Shown piece by piece: positions 38,106 to 51,194 of a stretch of DNA of 64,000 nucleotides. A program made the translations under genes and the position numbers. The stretch is from Paramecium sonneborni. Its lineage: Eukaryota; Ciliophora; Oligohymenophorea; Peniculida; Parameciidae. The DNA lies in the NCBI GenBank assembly GCA_905182985.1, contig CAJJDN010000097.1, forward strand, positions 269,851-333,850. The letters run 5' to 3'. The notes under the pieces were generated by a model. The model did no database searches and had not been told where the DNA came from. It saw only the letters and a list, made by a program, of their open reading frames with translations. How positions within the stretch are numbered: the first letter of the stretch is position 1; each line of letters starts with the position of its first letter.

Positions 38106-39176
38106 AGACTTTTATAAGATTAAATAATATTAAAATAAAATAAAAGTTCTAAAAGATTTACAAAGAATTATCTTAAGTTTCATTTTGAACACTCAATTTT
38201 TAATTTGAAAAATTATCTCTTTGTTTATAAGATTTAATATCAATTCTTTATTAAACATAAGATTAATCAAAAATTATATAATGTATTCATAGTAATTGTT
38301 TAAGTATCAATTTTAAAATATGAATAATTTGTTCAAATAAAACTAATAGTTTTATTGTTATTTTTATTATTAAGTTTATATAGATAATATTTAATAACTT
38401 CAAATAGATAAGCATGATAAGCATGAGTTTTATTATTAAGTTTTATAATATCCTAAATTAATTTAGATCTTATTTGATTAAAAGTTTAGATATTCTTCAT
38501 ATTATTATGAAAAAGAGAAATGCGAATAATATAAAATAGTCATGATTACACATGTAATGGATAGAATAGATAGTATTAGTTAAGTAGAAATTGTAAAATA
38601 TGAAATTAAATAAGTGATTATTATATAATTTTAAAATGAATAAATTGCCTTATCAACCTCTTGGTTTTGTTTTGAAATTTGATCCACCCATAATTGGATT
38701 ATTATACCACCCTATAGAGAATAAGAAATTGAATAAGAAAAAGAAGAAGTGTTATGCTATTCATTTGAATAATCTAATCTTCTTAGTTGAACCTGAAGAC
38801 ATTGTAGAAGCATTATTTAATGAGCATTAAGAATTCTTAGATCCTGATGTTGTAAAACCTTAATAAGTACATTTGAAGATTTAATAAGGTGTATAAATTG
38901 GTGTTGCGATTAGTTGCATATAGAGATCATTAGTTAAGAAATATGTAAGAAATGGGTGAAGATATGGGTATTTCAATTTTAATCATATTTAAGGTGATGG
39001 TTATTATGAAGAAGAAGAAGAAGAAGTACCTGCACCATAACCTAAAGGAAAAGGAGCAAAAGCATAAGCATAATAACGAAGAACTAATGATAATAATAGA
39101 TCATTTTGATTTTTTATATTATAACGATAATTACAATTTGAATTTAATTTATGAGGAAATAAAACCTCAAACAAGA
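38106..39176 (+). repeat. Duplicated block, copy C
   Basis: Begins right after the N with the seventh base or so of the block and runs into unique DNA. It is the only copy in which the following gene continues, so it is probably the copy in its native context. Confidence 0.85.
38636..39109 (+). CDS. CEP19-like small protein, copy C
   Basis: Identical to copies A and B (introns 38889-38913 and 38968-38993, 140 aa). Since this copy is followed by the complete downstream gene starting at 39151, it is the most likely genuine locus. A ciliary-base role is inferred from CEP19 resemblance. Confidence 0.6.
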
Positions 39177-40104
39177 TCTTTATTCACAAATCTCGACTAT
39201 TGGATAGTATTCCTCTACTAAAAGAAGTAATCTCAATATTGATGATTTGATTTATTAATTCAAAATGAGGAAATCCAATTACAAATTAGCCAAACAATAT
39301 TCTGAAATCATTAAAATATTTGATAACAACAAACAAACATCAAAATAACCTTTTCAATATTAAAGCAATCAATTACAAAATACAGATAGATTAAGAACTG
39401 ATGAATCTTAAGAACTACTTTAATTTTAAGAAACTAAATAAAGATTGTCTCATTAAATAGATATTCATCAAATTATTAATGACACATCTCCTATTAAAAT
39501 TACACCTAGACTTAATTATGAAAATTTTAAAACTTTTTAAGAAACAGAAAGAAAATCTTATGAATTTAATACTTATAATACACATTTAGCTAATTTTGGT
39601 CCTTTATCTTCAAATTAATGTGAAACAGATGAAGAAATATAATAAATTTCATAACAAAGTGTTTAAAAACTTTCAAAATTTAAAACTTTAGAATCAGAAT
39701 AACAATTATAAACTTTTGTTTTTAAAATTAATAATTAAGTTGAAAAATTAAATAAAAAATTCTAAAAATAAGGATTCTTTATGATTAAACTATTCTCTAA
39801 ATGGACTCTTAAAGAAAAAGCTACAAAAATGTATTTTAAATTTTTTGAACATAAAATTTAATCATATTTTGATCTTTTTTAAATATACGAGCCATCAATA
39901 GATGAAAAAAATAATGATACTCAAAATACAAATTAAAGGATGTTTTCTGATAATGTTTTAACACCAATCAATTTGAACATTTAAATTTTTTAAATTCCTA
40001 CTCTTAAACCTGTTACTTAATTTGGTGCAATTAATGTAATCTATTTTAATATATATTTATAGTTTGAGGAGTATTTAAAAAAGAAAAATCAAAATATTGA
40101 ATGA
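39151..40104 (+). CDS. Unknown Gln/Asn-rich protein, 308 aa
   Basis: ATG 39151 lies within repeat copy C; the frame runs to TGA 40102-40104 with one 27-nt intron (40036-40062) near the end, 309 codons. The first about 200 residues are low-complexity Gln/Asn/Thr/Ser-rich. A basic/hydrophobic segment (FFMIKLFSKWTLKEKATKMY) around 215 may be a short folded or membrane-associated helix. Copy A contains only its first codons before the N. No domain is recognised. Confidence 0.65.
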
Positions 40105-40251
40105 ATATTTTTATATTGATTACTTAATTTATAACAATTAAATAAAGAATATTTTAATAATAATTCGAAAATTTTTATAAATAAATTAAAAAATGAAAAT
40201 GATTCAATCATCTCAAACACTAAAATAATATATATATTGTTGAAATTAAAT

Positions 40252-41997
40252 TCAAATGATCCAATTGGATCCATCCTCAAAATATTTTGATATTAGTTTA
40301 TTATGATATCTTGGATATTCAAAATACTATTCATATTAAGTAATATTGTTTTTATTAGGATACAAGCATTTAAATTGTCCAAGACGTAATTATTCTTCAA
40401 GTGATTGTACCATGACATCTAGATCTTCTTAATTAACTTTTTATCTAAAATTTCTTGTGTTTATAGTTTAAATTTCATTAATATTTCTTTCATATAATTT
40501 CTTTTTAATTTATATTCTAAAAGCTTTTTAAGTATGATATTCAATTCCAATTAAATGCAACATATCTGATATAAGTTGAGTTTTAATTGTTGCATCTAAC
40601 TCAGAAGATGAATTTAAGGAAGGACTAACATTAACTTCTAATAACCAAGGTTTTAATGTTTCATCTATCAAAATATCAAATCCAAATAATTCAAAATAAT
40701 TGGTTTTATGTTCAGAAGCTATGTATATATAATAATTAGATACTTTTCCCATTACTATCAAGTAATAGAGGTTCAGCTGCAATACAAGTTTTCAATACAA
40801 TATCTTAGATGGATTTAAATAATAATTTATAATTTATTCCTTCAGCTAGTAATTATTTTTTATATTCCTTATGTGACCACTTCGAAGCTTTGATTTATTA
40901 TTATAAATCTTAATTATTAGCAATAAAATTAGGAGATTATTTATTAACTGAATAATTAGTTAAATGTATAAATCTTTTTTTAATATCCTTACTTTTAAGT
41001 GAATATTCTGAAGTGGCAAATCTTACCAATCCATCTTTGTACATATAAACTCTTAAAGGATCAATAGATGTAATAAGAACATAAACTCTAAGATCATATT
41101 TAAAATTATTAATTAAATGAGGATTAGATATATAATCCATTACTAAATATCTTTTATCTGCTGTTAATTTAGTTTTTTTATTAATTAATTTAATACCATT
41201 TCCTCTAGCAGATGCAACAGGTTTTTTAATCCATAAAGTTTTTTTATGAGCACATTCTCTAATCGCTTCAAATCTTTCAAAATCATATTGTAATAAATAG
41301 GTATTTGGTATAAAATAATATTCAGTTGGGAACTTTCTTTTAATTTTAGAGAGATGAATCCATAAATTATCTTTTCTACCTACACTCCAACAACCAGGAA
41401 AATGATTAGTCTTTTAATATTTCTTCATTTCTTTTAAGGTTTCTTTACTTGCCAATCCCCAATAGATTAACCAATTATCTTCATCATCACTTCTTTCAAA
41501 TCCAGCAGCTTCAAAAGAGCTCAAAATACATTTAAATGGCACTTATCCATGAAGTTTATAATATAATGGTTTTTTGATTTGTTAAACTAAACATTATTAA
41601 CTTCTTTTTTTTTAAAGCATTTCTCAAATATCATATAAATTGTACATGGATATGGAAAATATATTGTATATATATGTGGTCTGTATGGAGATTGCCAAAC
41701 AAGTTATAATTATTATTATATACTAGTAGTAGTTGATGGTTCCATTAAGGAATAATCAATTTCTAAGTTTCTCTCAGTTAATAATTGATTACTATTAGTT
41801 TATTATAATATTTATTTTTGGTTTTTATTTCTTGCTATTAATGGTCTGTTGAGTTTTTTGGTTTAAACAACTTTGATTGTATTACTTTATGATTATGATT
41901 TAGATGTTGCTCTAGAATGAATAGTTAATGAAGATGTAGTCAGAGGTGTATAAACTGTTTATACTTTTCTACTCTGGCTTTATACTTTTTTTTACAT
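40252..41997 (-). CDS. Tubulin-tyrosine-ligase-like (TTLL) glutamylase
   Basis: ATP-grasp enzyme that adds glutamate (or a related amino acid) to tubulin tails, acting on cilia and cortical microtubules. Landmarks in order: [61 protein letters not shown], and the C-terminal [11 protein letters not shown] with [12 protein letters not shown]. One intron (25 nt, GTATCTAATT...ACATAG, about 40,728-40,752) is clear. The region from ATG 41620 reads cleanly (447 aa). A Gln/Ser-rich N-terminal extension from ATG 41997 is in frame except for a TGA at 41624-41626; a 23-nt intron plus one extra A in the T9 run 41605-41613 would join it. Confidence 0.88.
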
Positions 41998-42019
41998 TTT
42001 ATTAATTAAAATAAAATCA

Positions 42020-43678
42020 TCAAATTTATAACGATGGTTTATGATGCCATGGTAAGTCTATGTTAAATAAACGTTTAGTTGAATTCGATGAACCATAAAA
42101 AACAGTATTCTAATTCTTTTTATCTTATTGTTCATTTTCAAATATTTCAATTTCTTCATCCAAAATTTATGGAATCTAAAAATACTAAATATTTATTATT
42201 AAACCTTTGTTTATGATAATCTAGGTTTTTAATACTCTTAATTACTGATTGATGTAATGGGTCTTGAAATTTTATTATGCGTTGGCATTATTAAAGCAGT
42301 TGATGGTCTTAATGATGATTAAGATTAAACTCCTAATTTTCCACTTTAAATTCGTCTAATTGATGCCTTTGTACTTACTGCACTAGATGTTCTTTATAAA
42401 TATTCAGTCATAAAAGCAGGATCTTACATCATTTTTTTATGTTATTAAACATCTAATCTAATATCATCGATAGCTTCAGATATCTATATTTTTTATGTCT
42501 ATTTCTAAAATTATGGATGTTCTTTTAATTATTTTATTGTTGGTATGCTTTTCCTTGATTCCTCTTATTATAATTATTTATTATGTTAATTATGTAATAG
42601 TTCTTTTGAGCCTGCAAATTCTTCTAATAATTAAACTCTTAACATCTTTCCATTTAATTTAGAATGATTCAATATTTATTAAGCATTTTTTAATTTAGAT
42701 TTTATTTCAACATATAATTCAGGATCTCTTAAGAGTTTCTTAAACTCACCAATACCTGCATCCTTATTTTTTAAGAATTACTAATGTTTTTGAGTTCTTT
42801 TTTAAATGTAATATTCATTTCTATCTTTTAAAGATCTCCCCTTAAATACAGCCTTATCCATATTATATTGATAATTCATATAATGCTAAATTTTAGCATC
42901 TGGATTCTTGGCAGTTTTATAACCAGTCTAATCAACAACATAGAGATTATCCTATTGCAATATAAATAATATAAACCATTTTTGGATCTCTAGTTAAATC
43001 CATCTTTGTTTTTGGAATTTTCTCATAATAAGCCCATCTATCAACTGTATTGGCCATCAGATAGAGAAATTCAAATTCTTAGATGAATCCCTTAATCTAA
43101 AGAAAATCAGTGCATCTCTTAATCCATTCTTCTAAGACACTACTACTAATAGCTTTTCCTATTGCCTAGAAATATTTATATAATTATACCCATAATAAAT
43201 TGTTAATTTCAGTTGCATTACATGGTACACCTTCACTCATTAATTCCTACTCTCTAAGATGAAATATAAGACAAGCATCTTTGATATCCTTCATTCTATA
43301 TAAACCTTAAGTAATTACGTAAGAAGTCCGTCATGATATAGTTAAATTGCTGCTTTAATATTGCGAACATTAAGGTGTGTTAAACGTCCATTTAGAAACT
43401 GAAATTGAAAATAAGTTAAATACCCTTGGAACTTCATGTAAAAAAGATAGTGATCTAAAAGTTGAGAATATAGTTTAAATATCAATTTTGATCTTTTCAA
43501 CTATCTAAATTTTATGTTCTTCCTCTAAAATTTAAATTACAAGGAAAAATATAGGTTGCATCTACATATAATCGGATATAAGCAATCTCAAATCCTCATA
43601 TTTGATTTAACCTCTTGCACTGAATTCACTTTAAATTCCATAAATTGTAAACTCTTCTAATTGTTATGTTTCTGTCAT
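42020..43678 (-). CDS. Unknown 518-aa protein
   Basis: Introns 43399-43423, 43296-43318, 42952-42976 and 42176-42204 (25, 23, 25, 29 nt) give exactly 519 codons. Without the first two, an apparent in-frame TGA appears at 43331, so they are well supported. The N-terminal half is helical (FLNGRLTHLNVRNIKAAIQL, LREQELMSEGVPCNATEINN). A middle segment LTRDPKMDNLYV is followed by a charged, Lys/Gln-rich C-terminal half with low complexity. No family is recognised. It ends 22 bp from the TTLL N-terminal ATG. Confidence 0.75.
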
Positions 43679-43706
43679 ATATAAATAAATAATTTTAATA
43701 AACAAA

Positions 43707-44527
43707 ATGGACTATGAATAGAATAATTATTAGGCATTTGAAATTGAGATTGTAGATACTGAGCAAGAAAGAATTGAGAATGCTAGACTAAGTTTTATCA
43801 GAAAGGTAAAATATTGGGAATAATGAGGTGTTTTTGATAATTTTACTTCAAATAGGATTTACTTTTATGACAACAATAGCAGCTTATTCTCAAAATACAA
43901 TAATAGAATACTTAAGCTATCGACCATTCTTATTTTGGATATTTATAGTTATATTGATCTTAGTAATATTTTTGCTAATGAGTTTTTAAAAGTAAATTAA
44001 GATATAAATAAAGATTAGCTAAACAATATCCATATAATTATATTTGTTATAGTTGCTTTACACTCTCGATCTCATACATATTCATTTATAGTACATATCA
44101 TTACCCTAAATATTCAAATCATTTAATAGCATTAATAACCCTTTAAATTGGCGTTATAATTTCACTTCTCAGTTACTCTTATTTTGCAACAGAAGAAATC
44201 AATCAAAATAAAGGATTAATCTATATCGTAATCACAATTACTTCACTCTTTATTTTGTTATTCCTATACTTGAGATTATCCTTGATATTTTTATTTATTT
44301 TGTCATTCCTCATTATTTTGTATGGTTTGCATATTCTAATCGATACATTACTTATTGTAAATGGAGAAGTAAGAATAAGATAATAATAATATTAGAAACA
44401 TGAATTAGATATTGATGACTACATTATTGCAGCCTTGATGACATAAGTCGACATTATTGGATTAATTTCAATACTTTATCAAAAGATCCTTTCTTAAATA
44501 ACAAAGATTTAAATCAACAGTAACTGA
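43707..44527 (+). CDS. TMBIM / Bax-inhibitor-1 family membrane protein
   Basis: About seven hydrophobic helices, with family hallmarks: a cytosolic loop followed by QYPYNYICYSCFTLSISY, and the C-terminal LDIDDYIIAALMTQVDIIG acidic motif. Members sit in ER, Golgi or plasma membranes and influence calcium and cell death. Intron 43806-43827 (22 nt) is clear. One frame change remains near 43,985: either one T too many in the T5 run 43983-43987 (265 aa) or a 37-nt intron (253 aa). Its stop is 12 bp from the stop of the convergent gene. Confidence 0.82.
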
Positions 44528-44539
44528 TAATATAAACAA

Positions 44540-46357
44540 TCATTAATTTCTAGTATACTATTGTTTCCACTCTTCACATTCTCTATTCTTCACTTCTATT
44601 TGATATCTTAATGTTCTATTCTCACTCTCCAATATTTCAACCTATGATTCCATTTACCTCTTAATTTACTCAATCTATGATCTCTTTATTTCTTCTTTTA
44701 CTTATTCTGATACTTCCTACTATTTCTATATCTCAATCAATTTCTATTTTTAACATTCCAAATCCACTTACATTCTTTAAATTAATAACTTTAAATTTAA
44801 ATATTCTAATTACAATATTCTCATTGTTTTTCAGAGCTAATTAACCCTTCTATTATCTACATTCATCAAATTCATTTGATCTCTATTCCAATAATTCAGT
44901 CAATTCATTTATTTAATCATTTAATTATTCAATATCTTAATTTTACTCTTGTATATCATTTTCATATTGCAATTATAATTAATCATAATTATTCTATGCC
45001 TACTTTAATTAAGATGATATAGTCTAATTACGTTAATTCATATTTTCTAAAGCTATCTAAAATTCTTAATTCTATTCCGAATCTTCTTATTATTATTTTT
45101 ATTGTGAATCTACTTATTAATTTAATTTTTAAATCTCCTATAGTAATTTATTAATCTATTATTGATATTCCATTTTCATCTCTGATAATGACTTTCTATA
45201 TTTCTAATCCAAATCCTAATTACTTAATTGATGTTATTCTTATAAATTACAATTCTATTCAACTTAAGATTATATTTCATCTTGTAATCCTTATATCAAA
45301 TCTAAAATAAATTATATCAATAATCTTACTTGATTACTCTTATATTTATTAATTCAAAATGTTATACTCATATTAAAGTTAACTAATTCTATGAATCAAA
45401 CACTCTTTTTCATCTACAAATTCCTTTTCTTAAGATTTAATTTATTAATCATTTTATTAAATTAATTTATGAACTTCTCTCTTCTTTTCTTCTTGCAAAT
45501 CTTAATACTTAACTTTTTAAGCTTCTAATTATTATATCAAACTCTTCTCTCCTATCTTTAATTCATTTACATTTTTATCTAATTATATAATTTCTTATTT
45601 CTAAAATTCTATAGCCTAATTTCTCCTAATCAATTCATCTTGTAATTACTAGATTTAATCATCCATTAATTATAATTATTCTAAATGGGCCTACTAAATT
45701 TCTTATAGATTTTAATTATATTTCTAATCTTTATGATATAATTGCATTGAAGCATCTTTATCCATGTTCACTTTTTCATGTTAAACATACTTTAATTCAG
45801 ATAAATAATCATTTAATTATTATTTCTAAATATCTAGTTATCTATTTAATCGAATTAATTGAGTATCTTTTTCTCTTAATCTACTATTAAGTTCATCATT
45901 TTATGATATAGAATTTTTTAATTCCTTAGTCAATTAATCCAAATGTTTCTCATATTCTAACATTGTTTATGTCTAATTGGATGATATACACTATAAATCA
46001 TTAAATTATATATCATACTCTAGCTTCTGCTTATTCATAACGTCGTTTCCAATTATTTATTTCATGCTATTATAATTCTACTAAATTCATCAATTTTTTA
46101 ATCTCAAATTCTGGATTAATAAATGTATTGCTTTGTTTCATATCCATATCAATACTTCTTTCAAATTTACTAATATAATGAGAATTTCTAAGACTCTATT
46201 ATGACTTTTATAATGTCGATCCTAAAAACTCTTATTAATAATAAGAACCTTATTATAACTCTCCATAATGAGGACTTTTAGATTATGTGTTTGGAGATAT
46301 TGTATTTCTTGATTTTGGTGGTGATAATGCTGGTATTGGTTTTAAAAATTATGACAT
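44540..46357 (-). CDS. Long coiled-coil protein, 578 aa
   Basis: Introns 45991-46018, 45302-45329 and 44789-44813 (28, 28, 25 nt) give 579 codons. The start ATG 46357 follows no earlier in-frame Met; the first about 90 residues are Pro/Ser/Gln-rich (KPIPALSPPKSRN), then almost all of the rest is a Gln/Glu/Lys coiled coil with heptads. Likely a structural component of basal body or cortex, from composition only. No named family is recognised. Confidence 0.8.
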
Positions 46358-46722
46358 CCTTTAATTCTTCTAACAGACAATTTATATTTATTTATCTCAT
46401 TACATCATTAAAGTATTATATTCTTAATCATATATCGATTATTTTATTTATTAAATACAATTATATATCATTTCTTTTTATTAATTTATTATCATTCTCT
46501 TCTCCTAATTTCTTAACTCTTCAAATCTTCCTTACTTTTACACATTCCATCAATTCTCTCTCCACTCTATCATCCACTCATCATCTTTATTTAGTGACAA
46601 TTTTATTCTAATCTCATTCACTTAATATTCATTGATTAATTCATTGAAACTATTCAAACATATTTTGTGCATATTATTATTTATAAATATAAAGACAACT
46701 GGTATATTAATTTTTTTATTTA

Positions 46723-47028
46723 ATGGGTTGTTCGGTAGCAAAATCATCATAAAAAGACTCTACCAAATAGCAATAACATTAATAACTAAGAGAACCTGAA
46801 ATCTAAGATTAATCACATGTTATAATACCTAAAACAACTTCTAAAAATATTCCTCTCTTTGTTTAACCAAATAGTTGTAGACGTACTTCAGATAATCTCG
46901 TAAGATTCAAAACAGAAACAGACTCCAATAATAATTTGCTCTCTATTAAAAAAAATCCTATTTATCTTAGAAGGGCCAGTTCAAAAACTTAAGCAGATTA
47001 GAGTCACGATCTATAACCTAAAGAATGA
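46723..47028 (+). CDS. Small protein with N-myristoylation-type start, 101 aa
   Basis: ATG 46723 to TGA 47026-47028, 102 codons, no intron. It starts MGCSVAKSS: Gly2, Cys3 and Ser6 fit dual N-myristoylation and palmitoylation. The rest is Gln/Ser/Asn-rich with a basic patch (SCRRTSDNLVRF). A membrane-attached adaptor is inferred; no domain is recognised. Confidence 0.65.
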
Positions 47029-47720
47029 GAATCAAATCTAATTATCTGATATGGGTTTTTGTATTATTAACACATTTATATTCCAAATCATTTATAAACT
47101 TTTTATCTTCTTCATACTTTAAATCACTTAAAATAATATTTAATCAATATTTCATGCTCTCATATTTTATACTGAAAGCTTCATATCATTATTAATTACA
47201 ATATTTATTCACAATCACTTTTTAATTTCAAACCCCTATTCCATATCGCTTAATTTTCACTTAACATTTCTCTTAAGACTTTATCAATCAATTTGAAAAC
47301 TTTTAATACAATTAAATCAATTACCTTATTAATCAAATCATTGTTTCAAAAAAAAAAAAACCTTTAAATTCAAATTTTGATAACCATTTTATAAATCACA
47401 TTTTTTTCATATAAGTAGTTTCACTATTTTCATATTTCTAAATACATAAATTATTTTTCCAATATTCTAGATTAAAGAACAAGTAATCTCACTTTTAGAG
47501 AAAGCTTCTAATTTTTTTAAAATAAATATATTAAGAAAATTTTCTTAATTTATTATATTCAACATTCATCAATTAAGATTTTAATAGTTTTCAAATAAAA
47601 AATCAGACTCTATAGTATTATTTTAGATAAAGAAAAACTAAAACAATTAATTATTTAATATAGAATTTTTGTTTATTATTAGAGAACTCAATCGATATAA
47701 ATTTACTAAATTAAAGTAGA
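47029..47720. other. Intergenic, no gene seen
   Basis: Very AT-rich, with an A13 run near 47,349. No coherent frame on either strand. Confidence 0.5.
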
Positions 47721-48065
47721 ATGGATATAAGTATCAAAAAATATAAAAATTATTGATAAATTACAAATAAAGAGCTGAAAGTTGTAGAAGTAACATTGGC
47801 AAAGTTATTATTTGAATAGAAATTAAAAAAAATAAGTTTCCTGAAAAAGTGAGAAATTTGTTATTCAATTGATTTTTCAAAACTAGATATTAAAAAAGCT
47901 ATTCTTCCTATTTTAAAGATAAATGATTAAAAAGGATGTCAATTTAAAGTTATTAATGGAAATATCATTACAATAACATTCATAAAACTATTTGTCTTTA
48001 ATATTTAGAAATTTAATAAAAGATCCAAAATATTAAATTTAATTACTTTTATAAATAACATCTGA
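47721..48065 (+). pseudogene. Possible degraded gene
   Basis: Protein-like pieces lie in different frames: an ATG at 47721 (MDISIKKYKNY then TGA), then KELKVVEVTLAKLLFEQKLKK, then LDIKKAILPILKIND...FKVINGN running to TGA 48063-48065. At least two TGA or frame changes interrupt it. No family is recognised. It could be a remnant of a small gene. Confidence 0.35.
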
Positions 48066-48281
48066 ACTAATAGTGTCAGTATTTAAAAACAACTTTTTTC
48101 TCTTTTTATATTATTGTTTCTATTTCTGTGAATTGTAAATATCAAATATTCATAAATAAATTAAATTCTAATTATTTTTAATATAAATGAAATCTGAATC
48201 AAAATCTATATTAAGGGTGTAATAGAATTATTACAATTTTTAAACGAATTTTTATTTTTTTTTTAATTAATTATAAGAAAT

Positions 48282-50962
48282 ATGAATTAGCTTTCAGATA
48301 TTTAGAAGAAGTATGATGAGAAAATTAAAGATTTTGCAACACAAATTAGATTTATTAAATCAAATACTAATATTGAAAATTATTTCTAAAATATAAATCA
48401 ACCTTCAAGAATTATTTTATTTTTAGGATTTCGACTTAATGTTTTTGAATAATATATTGATAATTTAGAAAGAAAATCACTTAAATATCATGGAGAATTT
48501 ATTACTATATATGAAATTAAATAAAATGGAAAAGATTATTTTTTTATAAATAGTCCTCACTCTCTCCTTTTTTACTAAAATCTAAACAATTTTTAGAAGA
48601 TATGTGCTTCAAAAATAATTTTAGAATAAATATTACTTACTTTCAAAAAACCTATTCATGTTATCATTAATTATACATAAATTTTAGGAAATGATTCTAA
48701 AGAAAAATAAGAAATGCTTCTAAGTCTTGAATTTCTTAAATTTGGAAAGGTTTAATTAAAAGAATAAAAGATATCATTTATAGAAGAAATCTATGATAGA
48801 TAGAATTATGTTTATTTGAAAAGTTTGAATCCTAACAATTAAATACAATTTAAAAGTTTAAGAAAAGAAGAAATAATAAAGTCTATTATCAAAAATGATG
48901 ATTTTGTTAACATTAAATAAGTAGAATTACCTTAAGATATATCTTATGGTGCAATGACTGTTACAATGAGTAAATTACAAGAAAAACTTATTAAAATTAT
49001 TAACAAAACAATCGAAAATTTTTAATAGCAATTGTATTATTTATAATAAATTCCTAAACTTGATGAAGAATAAGATTTAAATAACTCTATTAAACGATAT
49101 TTATAAAATGTTAATGATCAAATTAAATATGAATAAAAACCTTTACTAGAACATGTAGATCAAATATTTGACAAAATAAATCAAGTTAATTAAAATAGTG
49201 GAAATGAACTCAATTAAAATTTGAAAAAATTAAATCGTCTTTATTTCGATGTTTTCTTAAAAGATATAAAATAAACTTTTGAAGATATGGAAATAAAACA
49301 ATTTTAACTAAATCTAAATTAAATCTCTTAAATTTAAGAATTTTTACTAAGATATCATAAGCATTAATTCAAAAATGTTGTTATTATAACTATTTAGAAT
49401 TTAGTACTTAATGTATCTTTTTGGAATTAATTTAGCCATATATTATTGGAAAATAAACTTTATCAAATGAAATAAATATCTCATTCAGTTTAATCTGAAC
49501 CATAAGGTGAAGGAATGAATAAAGGAGTATTCTTTTTTGGGAAAAGTAGAGTAGGAAAAAGCACTTTAATTAATTTAATTTAAGATCATAAATGTTTAAC
49601 TGTTGAAAAATAATATGTGATTTATGTTATGTTCTAAAAGCTCAAAATAGAAACAATGCAGTTTTTAAAATAGAGCATGGATGTATGAGTGAAACATAAA
49701 AAATTTCAGGTTTAAGAATAGATGATATTTGGTATTTTGACTGTCCTGGATTTGATGATAATATATCTGAATATGCGAGGATAGCCCATAGAATTAGTTT
49801 ATATAATTATTTAAAAAAATTTAGATCAATTGTGGGATTTTTAGTAATAGATGGATCTATTAGAGATGCTTAAATTATTAAAGATAGTATAGATCCTATT
49901 TATTTATTAATTGAAGATAAACACTAATTATAAATTGAACATAATAAATGGCTTTCATTAATATTGGTAAAAACTAAACCTAATACAAGAAGAGATTATA
50001 TTGAAAATTGGTAAAATGCATATCATGGGTTATTGGAAGGCAAATATAGTTTTTATTAATAAATGTATTAAAATGATAATTCATGTATTGATTTTTAAAG
50101 TCCAGAATATTTGTAAACAAGTATAAAAAGTTAAGTAAAGAATTTATTTTAAAATTATTGGGCATTAGAATCTAAAGGGAAACCTTAACTTCCTGATTAA
50201 TAAACAATAGAAAATTATTTATTAGGTGTTAAAAATTAGATTATCAATATAGTTTAAAATTAATTATAAAATAGAGATAGAATATCTCTAAAATTTGAAT
50301 TATATATGGAAACTAAATTGTTTTATCTAATTGAAGTTGGAATTACTATGTTAAAGCATAAAATTGAGTAGATTTTATTTAATTTATCAAACTAATTGAA
50401 TTTTTACATTCTTTATAATAGGGATAATATTGAAAACAAATAAAAAGTTATAGAATAATTACTTAAATTTCTTGAAGATGAAATAAACTAAAATAATGTT
50501 GGAGGATTTTTAAATAATTTACAAAATTGGAGCAATGAAAATCAAGAATTTGGAGATAAAAATAAATTTCTGAGTATGTTGATAGATGATATTTTATCTT
50601 GTTTAAAACTTTTAAAATACTGTAAGAATAGATAAATTGCACCAATTTAGATAAAAACCGAAACTATTAAGAAGAATATGAACTAAGCAATATCTTATAT
50701 TAAAACAATTATAAATACATATTCAGGATTACAAATAGCTTTTGGAATATCTACAGTTATTATTACCATAGCAACATTAGGATTTGCATTGATTGCAGAA
50801 GGAGCTTTAACAGCATTGGCTGCAACTGCATTGAGAACAGGAATTACCTCAGCTGGAGGAGGATTTGTAACAGGTACTTTAGGAATTTCAGTTGAGATAT
50901 TCTAGAAGGGAATATTATCACACTATTATAGAAACTATTTAGAAGAGTAATAAAAAAAATGA
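48282..50962 (+). CDS. Large GTPase-like protein with central P-loop and hydrophobic C-terminus, 886 aa
   Basis: Open from ATG 48282 to TGA 50960-50962 with one 20-nt intron (49631-49650, GTTCTA...AAATAG), exactly 887 codons. Residues about 1-410 are helical, with an IILFLGFRLN segment that might be a degenerate G-domain start. A canonical P-loop GKSRVGKST lies near 420, then EHGCMSETQKISG and a DCPGFDDN Switch II, so G1 and G3 are present. A long helical region follows. The C-terminus has a Gly/Ala-rich hydrophobic stretch (LGFALIAEGALTALAATAL, then TSAGGGFVTGTLG) that may insert in membranes. The G3 form matches the 33-kb GTPase, but the layout differs. Confidence 0.8.
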
Positions 50963-51194
50963 TTTAATTGATTTGTTAATCTATAATAATTATATTATAA
51001 ATTTGTACTATGTATTAAATATAATATTATCTCTTCTACTTAAAAATTAGAATTTATTATATTAATTTGATAACTCTAAAATACAGGGTGATAATGATAA
51101 TTTAAAATATTCAAATATATTTATACAAATAAACTGATATCATAACACCAAAACTTTTGTCGCATCATTATTACTTTAAATTATTTTAAAATTA

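Noticed and set aside
35025..39176. CRISPR array or transposon
   Set aside because: Units are about 1 kb, contain intron-bearing genes, lack spacers and terminal repeats, and end at N joins.
43331..43333. Apparent in-frame TGA in the 518-aa gene
   Set aside because: Introns at 43399-43423 and 43296-43318 put this triplet out of frame and give a better protein and an exact codon count.
46285..46611. Plus-strand frame of about 108 codons
   Set aside because: It lies opposite the N-terminal coding part of the coiled-coil gene and upstream spacer, and has no domain-like features.
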